From Silicimonas algicola (GTDB lineage: Bacteria > Pseudomonadota > Alphaproteobacteria > Rhodobacterales > Rhodobacteraceae): a stretch of DNA of 64,000 nt. Positions 17,226-26,700 of the stretch are shown piece by piece. Where the stretch lies: assembly GCF_003148765.1 (NCBI RefSeq), contig NZ_QGGV01000013.1:62001-126000 (forward strand). The letters are read 5' to 3'. Numbering within the stretch: position 1 is the first letter of the stretch; the number at the start of each line of letters is the position of its first letter. The translations under genes and the position numbers were made by a program. Under the pieces are notes generated by a model. The model searched no databases and was not told where the DNA came from. It saw only the letters and a program-made list of their open reading frames with translations.

Positions 17226-18215
17226 ATGTCGAAGAAGCTGCACCCGGCAGAAAACGTGCTCGGCATTCATTGGCCGCCTCCGGGGTCATGGTCTGCGTGG
17301 CTCCTGGCTGCCGGACTGATTGTAGCGGCGTCGGTCCTCAAGCCGCTGCTCGAGTACATCGGCGGGGAGCCCCTGCCGCCTTACATTACTTTTTATCCTG
17401 CGGTCGTCATTGCGGCCTTTGGCGGCGGACCGATCGTGGGCGTGGTCACGGCACTCGTGACCGTCGTTGCGGCCTGGGTCTTGTATCGGTCCGCCCCGCT
17501 CGCTCCAGTCAACCTCCCGTCCGAGATGATTTACACGGTCACGTCGATCTTCCTGGCGTGGTCTGTTGGCAGGGCGCGTCTGGCACTGGAACTGGCGAAT
17601 GCGTTGCGTGAACGGCAGGAGTATACTGCGCGGGAGTCGGTCCACAGGATCAAGAACCTCATTGCAGTCGTCCTCGCACTGGTTCGGAAGGTGTCCCGTG
17701 AAGTCGACAGCGTCGATCAGTTTCGGGATATCATGACCGCTCGTCTTCATGGCGTCGACGTAGCTCAACGAGTGCTGGTGCAGGGTGACTGGCAGGCAGC
17801 TTCACTCAATACCGTCATCGACACCTCCCTCGCACCGTTTCTGAGCAATCCGGGTCTGACCCTCCATCGCGGACCCGAGGCGACGATCCCGGCGGAAGCG
17901 GTCAGCGGGCTCTCGATGGCGCTCTATGAACTGTGCACGAACTCGATGAAGTATGGCGCCCTTGCTGAAGGCCGTGGTCCCGCCGTTCTGTCGTGGTCCG
18001 TTGAGGGTCAGACGGTCGTCCTCGAATGGGGGGAGAGCGCTCCGACTGAACCCGACGCAAGCGAAAGCTTTGGCACGCGCCTCATCCGCTCATCCCTCGT
18101 GGGTGTGCGCGGGGGTCGCGTCGAGTACACGGTAGCGTCGGGTCGGGTGCATGCTTCGTTCTCCTGGACGGACACATCCATCCTTGCGGCGTCACCCTCT
18201 GAGCGAATTGCTTGA
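17226..18215 (+). CDS. Membrane histidine kinase, DUF4118 plus HWE/HisKA_2
   Basis: 329 residues. An N-terminal DUF4118-like membrane domain (three to four segments, residues ~22-115, including PPYITFYPAVVIAAFGGGPI) is followed by a short coil and the HWE-type dimerisation helix, with phospho-acceptor His140 in ESVHRIKNLIAVVLALVRK. The ATP-binding domain has the N-box ALYELCTNSMKYGAL and the G-box SFGTRLI. HWE kinases typically signal through single-domain receivers, and such a gene is divergent at 16534. The sensing domain is in the membrane, so the stimulus is probably envelope-related. Confidence 0.9.
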   Translation: MSKKLHPAENVLGIHWPPPGSWSAWLLAAGLIVAASVLKPLLEYIGGEPLPPYITFYPAVVIAAFGGGPIVGVVTALVTVVAAWVLYRSAPLAPVNLPSEMIYTVTSIFLAWSVGRARLALELANALRERQEYTARESVHRIKNLIAVVLALVRKVSREVDSVDQFRDIMTARLHGVDVAQRVLVQGDWQAASLNTVIDTSLAPFLSNPGLTLHRGPEATIPAEAVSGLSMALYELCTNSMKYGALAEGRGPAVLSWSVEGQTVVLEWGESAPTEPDASESFGTRLIRSSLVGVRGGRVEYTVASGRVHASFSWTDTSILAASPSERIA

Positions 18216-18295
18216 CGCCCTTTGAGCCACCTCGCACCGTCGCTGCGGGGAAGTGTAGATGATGCGATGAGTTTGCAGATCGAAGGGAGAAGCTC

Positions 18296-18631
18296 ATGTC
18301 CCGATCAATGAGGACGCTGGTCGAACGGCAGATCAGAAAGGCGATTGCAGAAGGACAGTTCATAGGCTTGAAGGGCGAAGGCAAGCCATTGCCAGACCAT
18401 TCCGGTGAGGCCTTCACCGACATGGCCACCCAGGTGGCGGTTCGGATAATGGCCGAGGCAGGGGCATTGCCCGAGGAATTCAAGATCAAGAAATTGCTCG
18501 AACCGGCCAGGGAAGCATTCCGAGACGCCAAGAGTGAAGAAGACAGGCGTCTTGCGATGGCGCTCATCGCGGACCTCGAACAGCGGTATAATACTGCTGT
18601 CGAGGCGCGAAGGAAGTTCATGGGGCGCTGA
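18296..18631 (+). CDS. DUF1992 protein
   Basis: 111 residues matching the DUF1992/DnaJ-C28-conserved family: LVERQIRKAIAEGQF then LKGEGKPLPDHSG at the N terminus and a long C-terminal helix with RRLAMALIADLEQRYNTAVEARR. Preceded by GAAGGGAGAAGCTC, a strong ribosome site. Function is not established; members are small cytoplasmic proteins. It stands alone between the kinase and the recombinase. Confidence 0.85.
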   Translation: MSRSMRTLVERQIRKAIAEGQFIGLKGEGKPLPDHSGEAFTDMATQVAVRIMAEAGALPEEFKIKKLLEPAREAFRDAKSEEDRRLAMALIADLEQRYNTAVEARRKFMGR

Positions 18632-18695
18632 TCGAGCGAACGGCGCCCCATGCACATCAATGTTCTTGCCTTCACTGAAGGCACCCATTGAGCGG

Positions 18696-18735
18696 TGTAC
18701 AGACCTGCGCAATCAACGTCAGGCAGGTTTGTACA
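18696..18735. repeat. 40-bp inverted repeat at the start of the recombinase gene
   Basis: TGTACAGACCTGC, 14 bases, then GCAGGTTTGTACA: 12 of 13 bases pair, and the last A is the first base of the recombinase ATG. The same 40-base dyad, with the same spacing, precedes the decayed copy at 40315-40612. It may be the res/crossover site or an autoregulatory operator of the recombinase. Confidence 0.7.
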
Positions 18736-19376
18736 TGGTCAGAGAGACTGTCCCATTCCCGAAGTTCGTGGCTTACGAGCGGGTCTCGACCGCCCGGCAG
18801 GGGAGATCGGGACTTGGGCTCGAGGCACAGCGGAAGGCGATAGACGACTTCGCAGCATCGAGGGGCGCGGACGTCCTGGCCCGTTTCACAGAGGTTGAGA
18901 GCGGACGGAAGAACGAACGGCCGGAACTGGCGAAGGCGCTGATCCTTGCGAACCTCACTGGGGCAACGCTGGTGATCGCCAAGCTCGACCGGCTCTCCCG
19001 CAACGCGGCCTTCCTCCTGACCCTGAGAGACAGCGGGGCGAGGTTCGCGGCCTGCGACATGCCGGAAGCGAACGACCTCACCGTGGGCATTATGGCACTG
19101 GTCGCCCAGCAGGAGCGGGAGGCGATCTCTCGGCGCACGAAGGAAGCGCTGGCGGCCGCGAAGGCCCGCGGGGCGAAGCTCGGCAACCCGAATAGCGCGG
19201 CGGCCCTCAGGCGGGCTGGTAAGGGCGGTGAGACGCTCAGGGAGGCTGTGGCTCGGAATGCAGACGAGTTTGCCGAAGAGCTGCGTCCGGTGGTTGACAG
19301 CCTCAGGTCCGACGGTGTGATCGCTTCGAGGCATCGCGGATGCCTTGAACGCAAATGGTATGATGACCAGGCGTAA
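18735..19376 (+). CDS. Serine recombinase (resolvase/invertase family), 3' frameshifted
   Basis: 213 residues in the open frame. The catalytic domain shows the nucleophile in VAYERVSTARQ, then VIAKLDRLSRNAAFLLTL and ACDMPEANDL, followed by the E-helix region LVAQQEREAISRRTKEAL. The C-terminal DNA-binding part loses frame near 19320: the other frame continues as LRGIADALNANGMMTRR and VSNVRNLLERLG to a stop at 19453-19455, matching the recombinase fragment at 43706-44090. The product as written lacks its last helix-turn-helix, so activity is uncertain. Three other decayed relatives are in this window. Confidence 0.85.
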   Translation: MVRETVPFPKFVAYERVSTARQGRSGLGLEAQRKAIDDFAASRGADVLARFTEVESGRKNERPELAKALILANLTGATLVIAKLDRLSRNAAFLLTLRDSGARFAACDMPEANDLTVGIMALVAQQEREAISRRTKEALAAAKARGAKLGNPNSAAALRRAGKGGETLREAVARNADEFAEELRPVVDSLRSDGVIASRHRGCLERKWYDDQA

Positions 19377-19455
19377 GAGAATGTGGCACGTTTCCAATGT
19401 CCGGAACCTGCTTGAGCGGCTCGGAGACGAAAGCGGGTGCGCAGTCCAGGAGTGA

Positions 19456-19847
19456 GAGAGAGCCTGGAGAGGTCAATGTTGCCTTGCTGGTTCTGTGGCC
19501 CATACGTCGGCGGCGCTTACCACCGTCAGTTTTGAGGCCATCGCGTCCAGTGCCACACGCTGCACAACGTTCGCCGGGGATGCAAAGAGACCTCAGATTG
19601 CACCACCATCGAACCGATCAGCGGGATCCGACATCAGGGGAAAGCGACGCCGCGGATTGTAGTGAATGGGAGCGGTCGCCCCTCAGCGCAATGTCCGCGT
19701 TCGCTCTCTGAACTCTCGACTAGTAGGCTTCGCTGCTTTGTCCAAAACGCGCCGGCGTCGACCTTTTCCCAGCAACTAGGAGACTTGAAGCGCCCGCGCA
19801 GTGGGGGCCGGGGCTGCCAGACAGGGTGTCAGTGTGATCGACCGTGC
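19456..19847. other. Gap without a supported gene
   Basis: About 390 bases after the frameshifted recombinase tail. A Cys-rich frame starting at 19475 (MLPCWFCGPYVGGAYHRQF) is broken by a stop after about 20 codons and resumes; nothing recognisable. Probably decayed DNA. Confidence 0.4.
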
Positions 19848-20318
19848 TCAGCCACGGCGCAAGACCGCCATCGCAGTTTCGTACGCCTTCTGTCGCTCAG
19901 ACTTCGACACGGGCAACGACCAGTCGGCCCTCCGAGTATCCTGAAGTGCCGTCTCACGCGAAAACGAGAACCGCCAGACAATGCAATGGACTGCGCTGAT
20001 GCATTCCGCCTTGCGGCGGTGCAGTCTCCCGCCGAGGCCTCCCAAGCCCGCCGCGCACCCCCGGTAGCGTTCGGCTGTCGTTTCGCCGAGTTCCTCGTCC
20101 ATGAGCATCATCACGACGGCCCGGTAGCCGTAAAGCTCGCCCGTGATGCATTCATCGACCGTTTCCTCGCTCCATCCGCGGAACGCTTCGCATTCCGAAT
20201 GGACGAAGACGCGCACGTCATCCGGCACCGGTATCCTTGGATCGGGCCATGCGATGCCGCCCGCCATCGCCTGAGCAGAAAGGAACAAAAAAATTGCGAA
20301 AGGTCTGAACAGCAACAT
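19848..20318 (-). CDS. Hypothetical secreted protein
   Basis: 156 residues from an ATG at 20316-20318 preceded by GGGAGAAGCAA. The N terminus is a textbook signal peptide (LLFRPFAIFLFLSAQAMAGG). The mature part begins IAWPDPRIPVPDDVRVFVHS and contains cysteines in HSECEAF, VDECITG, RGCAAG, AECISA and VHCIV, suggesting disulfides. The family is not recognised. The C-terminal end departs in character after VWRFSFSRE and may be affected by rearrangement next to the recombinase region. Confidence 0.55.
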   Translation of the reverse strand: MLLFRPFAIFLFLSAQAMAGGIAWPDPRIPVPDDVRVFVHSECEAFRGWSEETVDECITGELYGYRAVVMMLMDEELGETTAERYRGCAAGLGGLGGRLHRRKAECISAVHCIVWRFSFSRETALQDTRRADWSLPVSKSERQKAYETAMAVLRRG

Positions 20319-20764
20319 TTGCTTCTCCCGCGTTTGCTCCCCGACCATACCATCTCCGTGGCAGCCTGTCCTGAAGATCGATCAAAGGTCGTGAGACTCG
20401 CTGCGCATTTCCTCAGTAGTGAGAGTCGCCATTTTTCTGGTGCGCGGGGTGCTGCCTCGGTTGCACGCGCCGGGCGGTGAAAGGTGTCCAATGTGCGGGG
20501 CCTCATGGCCAGATCGGCAAGTTGACTACTGGCTGCCAAAACCACCTTGTCGCAGCGCAAGAGCGGGAATGACGCGCGCTTCCGCAGGCTTGTTGCCTTC
20601 AGACGTCGCGAAACCCTCCCTCGCTGAAAGCATCGCACATTCGAGACTGTGCTCCGCCAACGATTTCGTTTCGATTTCGTGCGCGTTTCCTGCGACGCCA
20701 TCCGGTCCATGAGAAGTTGATCCTGTGAAGCAACTCACGAAACCAGACACATCAGGAGAAGATC
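20319..20764. other. Intergenic region, no gene recognised
   Basis: About 445 bases between the start of a minus-strand secreted protein gene and the plus-strand secreted protein gene at 20765. It holds both promoters and no credible open frame. Confidence 0.4.
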
Positions 20765-21118
20765 ATGATCCGCACCACTATCAGCGCAGCTACGCTGGCC
20801 CTTCTGGGCACTCTGCAGGCCCACGCCGATCAGTACGCCGTCCGCATCAATGTCGCATTCGATGGAGCGACGCCCGAGCTTCTACAGGCGCTCAGGATCG
20901 AAGAAATCGACAACTTCAAGGCCCATGGCAACCAATACGTCATTCTGGAAGCACCCGGCGAAGCCTATGTCGAAGCCTATGTTTTCGCGATTGGCCGCAA
21001 GGCCGTCGAGTTGAGCACCCTCGACGCGGACTGGATGCATCCCAGTGTCGCGGAGATGCCGCTTGAGAACCGACTTCGCTTCCTGCGGCAGGTTGAATGC
21101 GAGTACTGCGTTAGCTGA
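20765..21118 (+). CDS. Small secreted protein
   Basis: 117 residues with ribosome site CAGGAGAAGATC and a signal peptide (MIRTTISAATLALLGTLQAHA). The mature ~96 residues start DQYAVRINVAFDGATPEL and end with two cysteines in VECEYCVS. No family recognised. It lies 77 bases upstream of, and on the same strand as, a CadC-type regulator, with a hairpin between them. The same pairing (small secreted protein beside a TPR-CadC regulator) recurs at 24352-26399. Confidence 0.65.
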   Translation: MIRTTISAATLALLGTLQAHADQYAVRINVAFDGATPELLQALRIEEIDNFKAHGNQYVILEAPGEAYVEAYVFAIGRKAVELSTLDADWMHPSVAEMPLENRLRFLRQVECEYCVS

Positions 21119-21136
21119 CACGAGGATTAAGAGTTC

Positions 21137-21158
21137 GGGCCGACGATCCAGTCGGCCC
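21137..21158 (+). terminator. Stem-loop after the small secreted protein gene
   Basis: GGGCCGAC, loop GATCCA, GTCGGCCC: a perfect 8-base GC-rich stem 18 bases after the stop. There is no T-run, so it may be a rho-assisted terminator, an mRNA 3' stabiliser, or an attenuator before the regulator at 21196. Confidence 0.5.
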
Positions 21159-21195
21159 AGACGGTGGTCGCCTACCACATTACCGGAAACAGAAC

Positions 21196-22740
21196 ATGGA
21201 TATGAACTTCAACGAGAAGACCGGTACAGTGTCGAATGTCCGATCCCAAGTGAGACTTGTCGAAACCGGCCGAATGACGAACGCAAGCACATCTACACTG
21301 ATCCTTGGTTCCTGCTCGTTCGAGCCGTCGAGCCTGACGCTGCGTGACGCCTCGGGCATGGTGCTGTCGCTGCGGTCGCAGTCGCTGCGAGTACTCGCCC
21401 AACTTGCACGCACCCCTGGTCAGCTTGTGTCGCGCGATGCCATTGCACAGGCCGTTTGGCCCGATGTCGCGGTGACGGACGACAGTTTGGTGCAATGCAT
21501 CAAAGACGTTCGGAGTGCGCTGGCGGACAAGGACAGGACCATCCTCAAGACGGTCATCGGCCAAGGTTATATCTTGAAAGCGCGCGCCGTTGCCGATCCC
21601 CTCGGCGCGCTGCCGGAAATCTTCGTAGAGCGGTTTCAGTCTTCGGACACAGTGACGGCGGAACTAAGCGAAGCCTTGTTTGAAGAACTTATGGTGCGCC
21701 TGTCGCTGCGTCGAGGGGTTGTAATCGTAACCGACCCGGACCACCGGTCCAACGCGAAGTACCTAATATCCGGTCGAGTTTCGGACAGGTCAGGAACGGC
21801 GCGCATCTTTTTCCGTATCACCAGGCGCGGCCACGATGCTGACCTGTATGCAGCCACCGAAGAGGCCGCCGACGCCGAGAAATGGGACCTGCCAGGCTTG
21901 GTTGCCGATGCAATTTCAGCCCAACTTCGGGTACGCATGATCATGGGTGACGGATCGGAGTTCGCACAAGCAGACGATACGACACTTTCGGCGCAGGAAT
22001 TGATGGCGAAGGCGGCCTGGCACATGTGCCGCTTTCGGCGGTCAAACTGGCGGTCGGCCAGGACGGCCATGGAACAGGCGGTTCTGCTGGCCCCGGAGAA
22101 TCCGACCGTGCTTACGATGCTTGCCGCCGTCGAAACGCAAATGATACCGTTGATCCCGTTTTCGGAGCTTTGCGCAGACCCCGACCGCGCACTCGCGTTG
22201 TGCGATCGCGCTGTCGAGATCGATCAGTCCAGCGACTGGGTGTTGCGGACCAGGGGCAATGTCAGGTTCTGGCTGCTAGGCGATCACGAAGGCGCGCGCC
22301 TCGATTGTCGCCGGGCCCTTGCGATCAACCCGTCCTATCACCTCGCGCATCTGACGATTGCCACCAGCGACATTCTTTCTGGCGCATTCAAACCGGGTGC
22401 ACTTCGACTGCAGGAAATGATGCGCCGTGTGAACTTCGACCCCCAGAATCCGCTCTATTTCTCGCTGATCGCGCTGGCGTTGCTGCTGGACGGGCAGGTA
22501 GACGCCGCGGTGGAAGCCGCCCGAGAAGGGCACGAACGCAACCCGTTGGGAGCCTGGAATGCGCTGGTCTACGCGGTGGCGGCGTCCGGCAACAATCGCA
22601 TCATGGATGCCACAGCGTTCCGTAGGATGGTGAACCGCATCGATCTACCCCCGTCGCATTTCCTGGATTTTCCGTTTTTGGACCAAGGTATGGCTGAAGA
22701 ACTCGCCGCACGAGCCAAAGTAGCCGGAGTCGGAGCGTGA
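21196..22740 (+). CDS. CadC-like winged-helix transcription factor with TPR domain
   Basis: 514 residues. An OmpR/PhoB-type winged helix occupies ~35-120 (LRSQSLRVLAQLARTPGQLV; VWPDVAVTDDSLVQCIKDVR; VIGQGYILKARA). The middle resembles the adenylate-cyclase-associated beta domain of this family, and the C-terminal half (~260-510) is TPR-like (RSARTAMEQAVLLAPENPTV; DREVEID-type repeats). No membrane segment is evident, unlike its neighbour at 24352. It probably regulates the adjacent secreted-protein gene. Its last ~165 codons are duplicated at 43083-43584. Confidence 0.85.
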   Translation: MDMNFNEKTGTVSNVRSQVRLVETGRMTNASTSTLILGSCSFEPSSLTLRDASGMVLSLRSQSLRVLAQLARTPGQLVSRDAIAQAVWPDVAVTDDSLVQCIKDVRSALADKDRTILKTVIGQGYILKARAVADPLGALPEIFVERFQSSDTVTAELSEALFEELMVRLSLRRGVVIVTDPDHRSNAKYLISGRVSDRSGTARIFFRITRRGHDADLYAATEEAADAEKWDLPGLVADAISAQLRVRMIMGDGSEFAQADDTTLSAQELMAKAAWHMCRFRRSNWRSARTAMEQAVLLAPENPTVLTMLAAVETQMIPLIPFSELCADPDRALALCDRAVEIDQSSDWVLRTRGNVRFWLLGDHEGARLDCRRALAINPSYHLAHLTIATSDILSGAFKPGALRLQEMMRRVNFDPQNPLYFSLIALALLLDGQVDAAVEAAREGHERNPLGAWNALVYAVAASGNNRIMDATAFRRMVNRIDLPPSHFLDFPFLDQGMAEELAARAKVAGVGA

Positions 22741-23037
22741 CGAGCCTGCCGTATCCGCAAGCGATCCATCATGGGACTTCCTGTGCTCCCCTAAAGCGAA
22801 CGACCGGTTTGTCGGCACATCTGACGTTCAGGTGACTTGGAACCGAGGGATTGCTGCGAATGTCCGCTCAGAGAGGCCGCAGCGCAGCGGGAGTTCTTGG
22901 TGATCAACGTCGGCTATGGGCCGATTCTGTTGAAGAACTCGGCCGGATTTGCGGCGCAGTCGGGCTTGGCGGGTGGAGCAGCCCTTGTGGTCCCGGATGC
23001 TGATCCGGTGCTGGGGTCGTCCGGGTGACCTCAAGGT

Positions 23038-24350
23038 TCAGATCAATTCGCGACCTTCATCCCAGCGAACGCCGGCCGCAGCTTGGCGAGCTTTCGGAGG
23101 TTCTGTGCTGTAGCGGCGAGGATGAACTCGTCCCTGGCACCGTTCGGACCCCTGAGGCGCAGGCGCGTGAGGTTCAGGATGCGCTTGAGGTGGGCGAAGA
23201 GCATCTCGACCTTCTTCCGCTTGTCCCGGGAGACCTTGTAGGCCTTCGTCTTCCGGCAGTCCCTGGCGAAGTCGCGCGCGTCCTCGTCCGGTGTCCGGGT
23301 GACGTATCGCGCGTCGGCGTTCGGGCAGCAGAGATCCTTCGACGGGCAGGCCTGGCAGGTGGCCCGGAGCGCGCGGTACTTGCGTGTGCCAGCGATGTTC
23401 TTCCCGCGGCCCGGGTCCGAGTAGTTGCGTCGGAACTGCCGCAGGGCATGGCCTTCCGGGCAGATGTACTGGTCGTTCTCCTCGTCCCATTCGAAGTCCG
23501 CCGCTACCACGTTCCGTCGGTTCTCCCGGTCTTGTCGATCACCGGGATGAACGGGATGATCCCGCGCTTCTTGACCAGCCAGCCAAGGTTCTCGCTGGAC
23601 CCGTAGGCGGTGTCGGCGGCGAGCCATTCCGGGCAGATGCCGAAGCGCTGTTCGGTCCTGTCAAGCATGGTTTGCGAGGCGCCGACCTCGGCCTGCCGGA
23701 TCGCCCTTGTGCCCTCCACGTCCATGATGACAGAGCACTTGGTGTCGACCAGGTAGTTCGGGGCGTAGGCAAAATAGGGTCGGCTTTCTTCGGCCCGGGT
23801 CCACTGGGCGGCCGGATCCGACTTCGCCACGAACTTCGGCTGCGACTCCGAGGCCGCGCCGAAGGCTGCATCATCGAGTGTCTCCAGATACTCCCGCGCC
23901 GCACGGTTGCCAGTGGCCCGGGCGACGTCGGGGCTCCAGCCCGCCGCCGCCAGGGACCGGCTCTTGTTGGCATCCGTTGGGATCAGGCTGGCATCAACGG
24001 CAAAGCCCTCGCCCGAGATGAGATCCTCCTTCAGGCAGCGCTCGACGGTCGCCTCGAAGATCTGCCGCAGCAGACCGCTCTCCCGGAACTTGCCGTGCCG
24101 ATACCTCGAGAAGGTGGAATGATCGGGGACCTTGTCATCAAGGCCGAGACGGCAGAACCACCGGTAGGCCAGGTTGAGATGCACGTCCTGGCACAGCCGC
24201 CGCTCGGACCGGATTCCTATCACGTAACCGATCACCAGCATCCGGACGATCAGCTCGGGATCGATCGAGGGGCGACCCGTGTGGCTGTAGAACGGCCGAA
24301 GCCGCCCGTTCTGATCTTTGAAAAGATGCCGATGACCGCTGTGCGACGAG
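23038..24350 (-). mobile_element. IS1182-type element, frameshifted and 5' truncated
   Basis: The minus strand carries a DDE transposase in two frames. The first (24241 down to 23504) has FYSHTGRPSIDPELIVRM just upstream of its first ATG, SGEGFAVDASLIPTDANKSR with the first Asp, and LAADTAYGSSENLGWLV with the second. The second frame (about 23520 to 23043) has the Cys-rich CPEGHALRQF, CQACPSKDLCCPNADAR and the final Glu region VEMLFAHLKRIL. The shift lies near 23510-23530. The start and left end are lost at ~24350, where the regulator gene ends. The right end may extend to about 22920, where GGGCCGATTCTG resembles an element tip. Confidence 0.85.
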
Positions 24351-24351
24351 T

Positions 24352-26067
24352 TTATTCCGGCAGGCCCGCTTTCGCGAGCCCACTTCTATATGCGTTCTGG
24401 AACTCCGGATCCTGGATGATGGGGTTCGCCTTGAGCACATCCGTCACGGTTTGTGGTTCGCCGAGCATTTGCGCTTCTTCGATTTCCCATTCGGCCGCGT
24501 CGACATCACCTGTCATGGCGTAGGCGGCGGCGAGCCAGAGGCGCGAAAAGGCCGCCGTCGGACTCATCTCGACGGCGCGGAGGAAGTCCTTGACGGCCAG
24601 CGCGTAGGCCTCTTCGAAGTAAGATACGATACCGCGATTCTGGTAGTACCAATAGGGTGGTGTCTGATTAAGATCGAAGGCGGTGCCGATCGCTTGGCGC
24701 GCCTCCTCGATCTGTGCGCCCCCGACATAGACCAGCGAGATGAACCCGTAGGCATCGGCATAGTTGGGGTCGATCTCGATCGCGGCGCGCAGTTCCTGCA
24801 TGGCGCGGTCCCGGCTAGAGGGCGTTCGCCCGAGACGCGACATGATGCGCCCCATTGTCCATCGCGCAAAGGGGTTGTCCGGGTCCAGCCGCACCGCCCG
24901 CTCGGCCATCTCGATGGCCAGGACCCGATCCGCCTCGGCGCTTTCACCCCAGCCGAACCGTGACGAGAAGTCGTACATGTTGGCGAGGCGGGCGTAGGCC
25001 TCGGTATAGCCGGGGTCCACGTCGAGCGCGCGGCGGTAGAGCGAAATCGCGCGAGTGACGCCCGGACGGTCCAGCGAGGCCTCGAAGTGACGGCCCCGCA
25101 GGAGGAGGTCGTAGGCCGAGACGTCGGACGTGCCCGTGCTCATCAGCCGTTCCTGCTCTTGCGGCCGGAGCCTGACGGAAAGCGCGTCGACAATCTTTGA
25201 CCGGACGTCGTCCTGAATGTCGAAAAGGTCGCCGAGCTGCCGGTCGTAGCGCTGCGCCCAGACATTAGAACCGGTCATCAGTTGTACCAACTGAACGCTG
25301 ATCCTGATCTGCTCGCCCTCGCGCTGAACGCTACCATCCACCATATGGGTGGCTCCGAAATCCTTCATCGTTTCAGAGACGGCCTCCGGTGAGTTGCGTA
25401 GCCCGAAGGTCGTGTTCCGCGACAGGACCTTTATCGCCCCGATGCGGGACAGATCGGTCAGAAGATCCTCCGCCAGCCCTGATGACAGATAGTCTTGTTC
25501 CGGATCGCTGCTGAGGTTCTCGAAGGGTAGAACAGCGATTGTAAGCGTCTCCTGCGGTGCCGCTTCGCCGTTGAAGAGAAATGTGGCAGCAACCACAACA
25601 AGGAAGAGAGCGGCTACCCACGCCACGATGGCCGCGATCATCCGGGGTCCAAGTCGCCGCCGGTTGTGTTCCTGCCCCGGAACCGCTGACGCGGCGGTCA
25701 AAGACGCGTTATCTGGCACCGGAGTCGCCGTCAGCCGATAGCCTTGCTTTGGCACCGTCGCCAGCCGTTTCGCGTCTTCCCCGCCGAGTGCGCGCCGAAT
25801 CTCGGAGATGCACTGGACGAGGCTGTCGTCAGTGACGTGAGTGTCTGGCCAGACCTCCCGCATCAGCGATTCCTTCGTGACGAGCTTCCCGCGATTTTGG
25901 GCCAGAAGGCACAAAACCCGCGCTGTCTGCGGCCGAAGAGGGACCTTAGTGCCATCGGGCGAGGTCAATTCCTCGTTTTCGGAATTGAAGCTAAACGCCC
26001 CAATTAGAAGAATTTTTTGAGCTTTCGTCAAATTTCGGGCCAGCCTTCGTGACTTTCGTGGCCGCAA
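24352..26067 (-). CDS. Membrane-anchored CadC-like regulator with TPR domain
   Basis: 571 residues. An N-terminal winged helix (~20-115; LRPQTARVLCLLAQNRGKLV, VWPDTHVTDDSLVQCISEIR, VPKQGYRLTATPV) precedes a single membrane segment near 141-165 (MIAAIVAWVAALFLVVVAATF). A periplasmic FlgO/TolB-like domain follows (TIAVLPFENLSSDPEQDYLS), then TPR repeats (~320-540). This is the ToxR/CadC plan: signal sensed outside, DNA bound inside. It is divergent from the small secreted protein at 26145, with 77 bases between the start codons. An IS1182-type remnant abuts its stop codon. Confidence 0.88.
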   Translation of the reverse strand: MRPRKSRRLARNLTKAQKILLIGAFSFNSENEELTSPDGTKVPLRPQTARVLCLLAQNRGKLVTKESLMREVWPDTHVTDDSLVQCISEIRRALGGEDAKRLATVPKQGYRLTATPVPDNASLTAASAVPGQEHNRRRLGPRMIAAIVAWVAALFLVVVAATFLFNGEAAPQETLTIAVLPFENLSSDPEQDYLSSGLAEDLLTDLSRIGAIKVLSRNTTFGLRNSPEAVSETMKDFGATHMVDGSVQREGEQIRISVQLVQLMTGSNVWAQRYDRQLGDLFDIQDDVRSKIVDALSVRLRPQEQERLMSTGTSDVSAYDLLLRGRHFEASLDRPGVTRAISLYRRALDVDPGYTEAYARLANMYDFSSRFGWGESAEADRVLAIEMAERAVRLDPDNPFARWTMGRIMSRLGRTPSSRDRAMQELRAAIEIDPNYADAYGFISLVYVGGAQIEEARQAIGTAFDLNQTPPYWYYQNRGIVSYFEEAYALAVKDFLRAVEMSPTAAFSRLWLAAAYAMTGDVDAAEWEIEEAQMLGEPQTVTDVLKANPIIQDPEFQNAYRSGLAKAGLPE

Positions 26068-26144
26068 ACGAGCTTGCTTACATCAGGCGCTGAGATTGGC
26101 GCTGCAACCCGCACCAAACCAATTCCCAAACCACGGAGACCATT

Positions 26145-26399
26145 ATGTTCAGAGCAACCATCATTTCCACCATTTTCGCCGCTGCGGCGTTCCAGGTCTC
26201 GGCAGATCCTGCCAAGGACTACGACCTGTCGATCCTTCCCGCGGAAGTCGCCGCGGGCGTCATCGAGCTGCAGAAACACGGCGACCGGTTTGAAGCGGCG
26301 ATCAGGGCGATCTTCGTTGAGGCGGCGAAGCCTGACTGGACCTTCGGAGATTCCATTCAGGAAACCACCGAGATCACGGTCGTGGCCGAGCAAGACTGA
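26145..26399 (+). CDS. Small secreted protein
   Basis: 84 residues. ACGGAGACCATT precedes the ATG. The signal peptide is MFRATIISTIFAAAAFQVSA, followed by DPAKDYDLSILPAEVAAGVI and an acidic C terminus (TTEITVVAEQD). No family recognised. The divergent arrangement with the membrane CadC-like regulator suggests it is that regulator's target or its periplasmic ligand. The 300 bases after it, to 26700, hold no gene. Confidence 0.6.
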   Translation: MFRATIISTIFAAAAFQVSADPAKDYDLSILPAEVAAGVIELQKHGDRFEAAIRAIFVEAAKPDWTFGDSIQETTEITVVAEQD

Positions 26400-26700
26400 T
26401 CAATGAAACGGCGAGAAGGGCGGGGCCGGTTTTACATGACGCAAACTTTCCGGACCCGCCAACCTATTGTTGAGGCACGATCTGGTGTGCTGTGCCATTA
26501 ATCGCTGACCATCTTCCTGTGCCGACGTCTTACCCCCGAAGAGTGCCCATTTGAAACTGAAGTTTGGGTGTCTTCGGACGTTGGCAAGGCATTGCACGAA
26601 CGGCGGCTAAGGGCCCTCCTGGTTGCGCCGGACCAACTGGATCATGCAGATGCCGCGCCGTATCCTAAATTGGCAGTGAGCCCTGACCAGACTACACGGA

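Noticed and set aside
26400-26700. Search for a gene between the small secreted protein and the HxlR gene
   Set aside because: Only short frames without starts or similarity.
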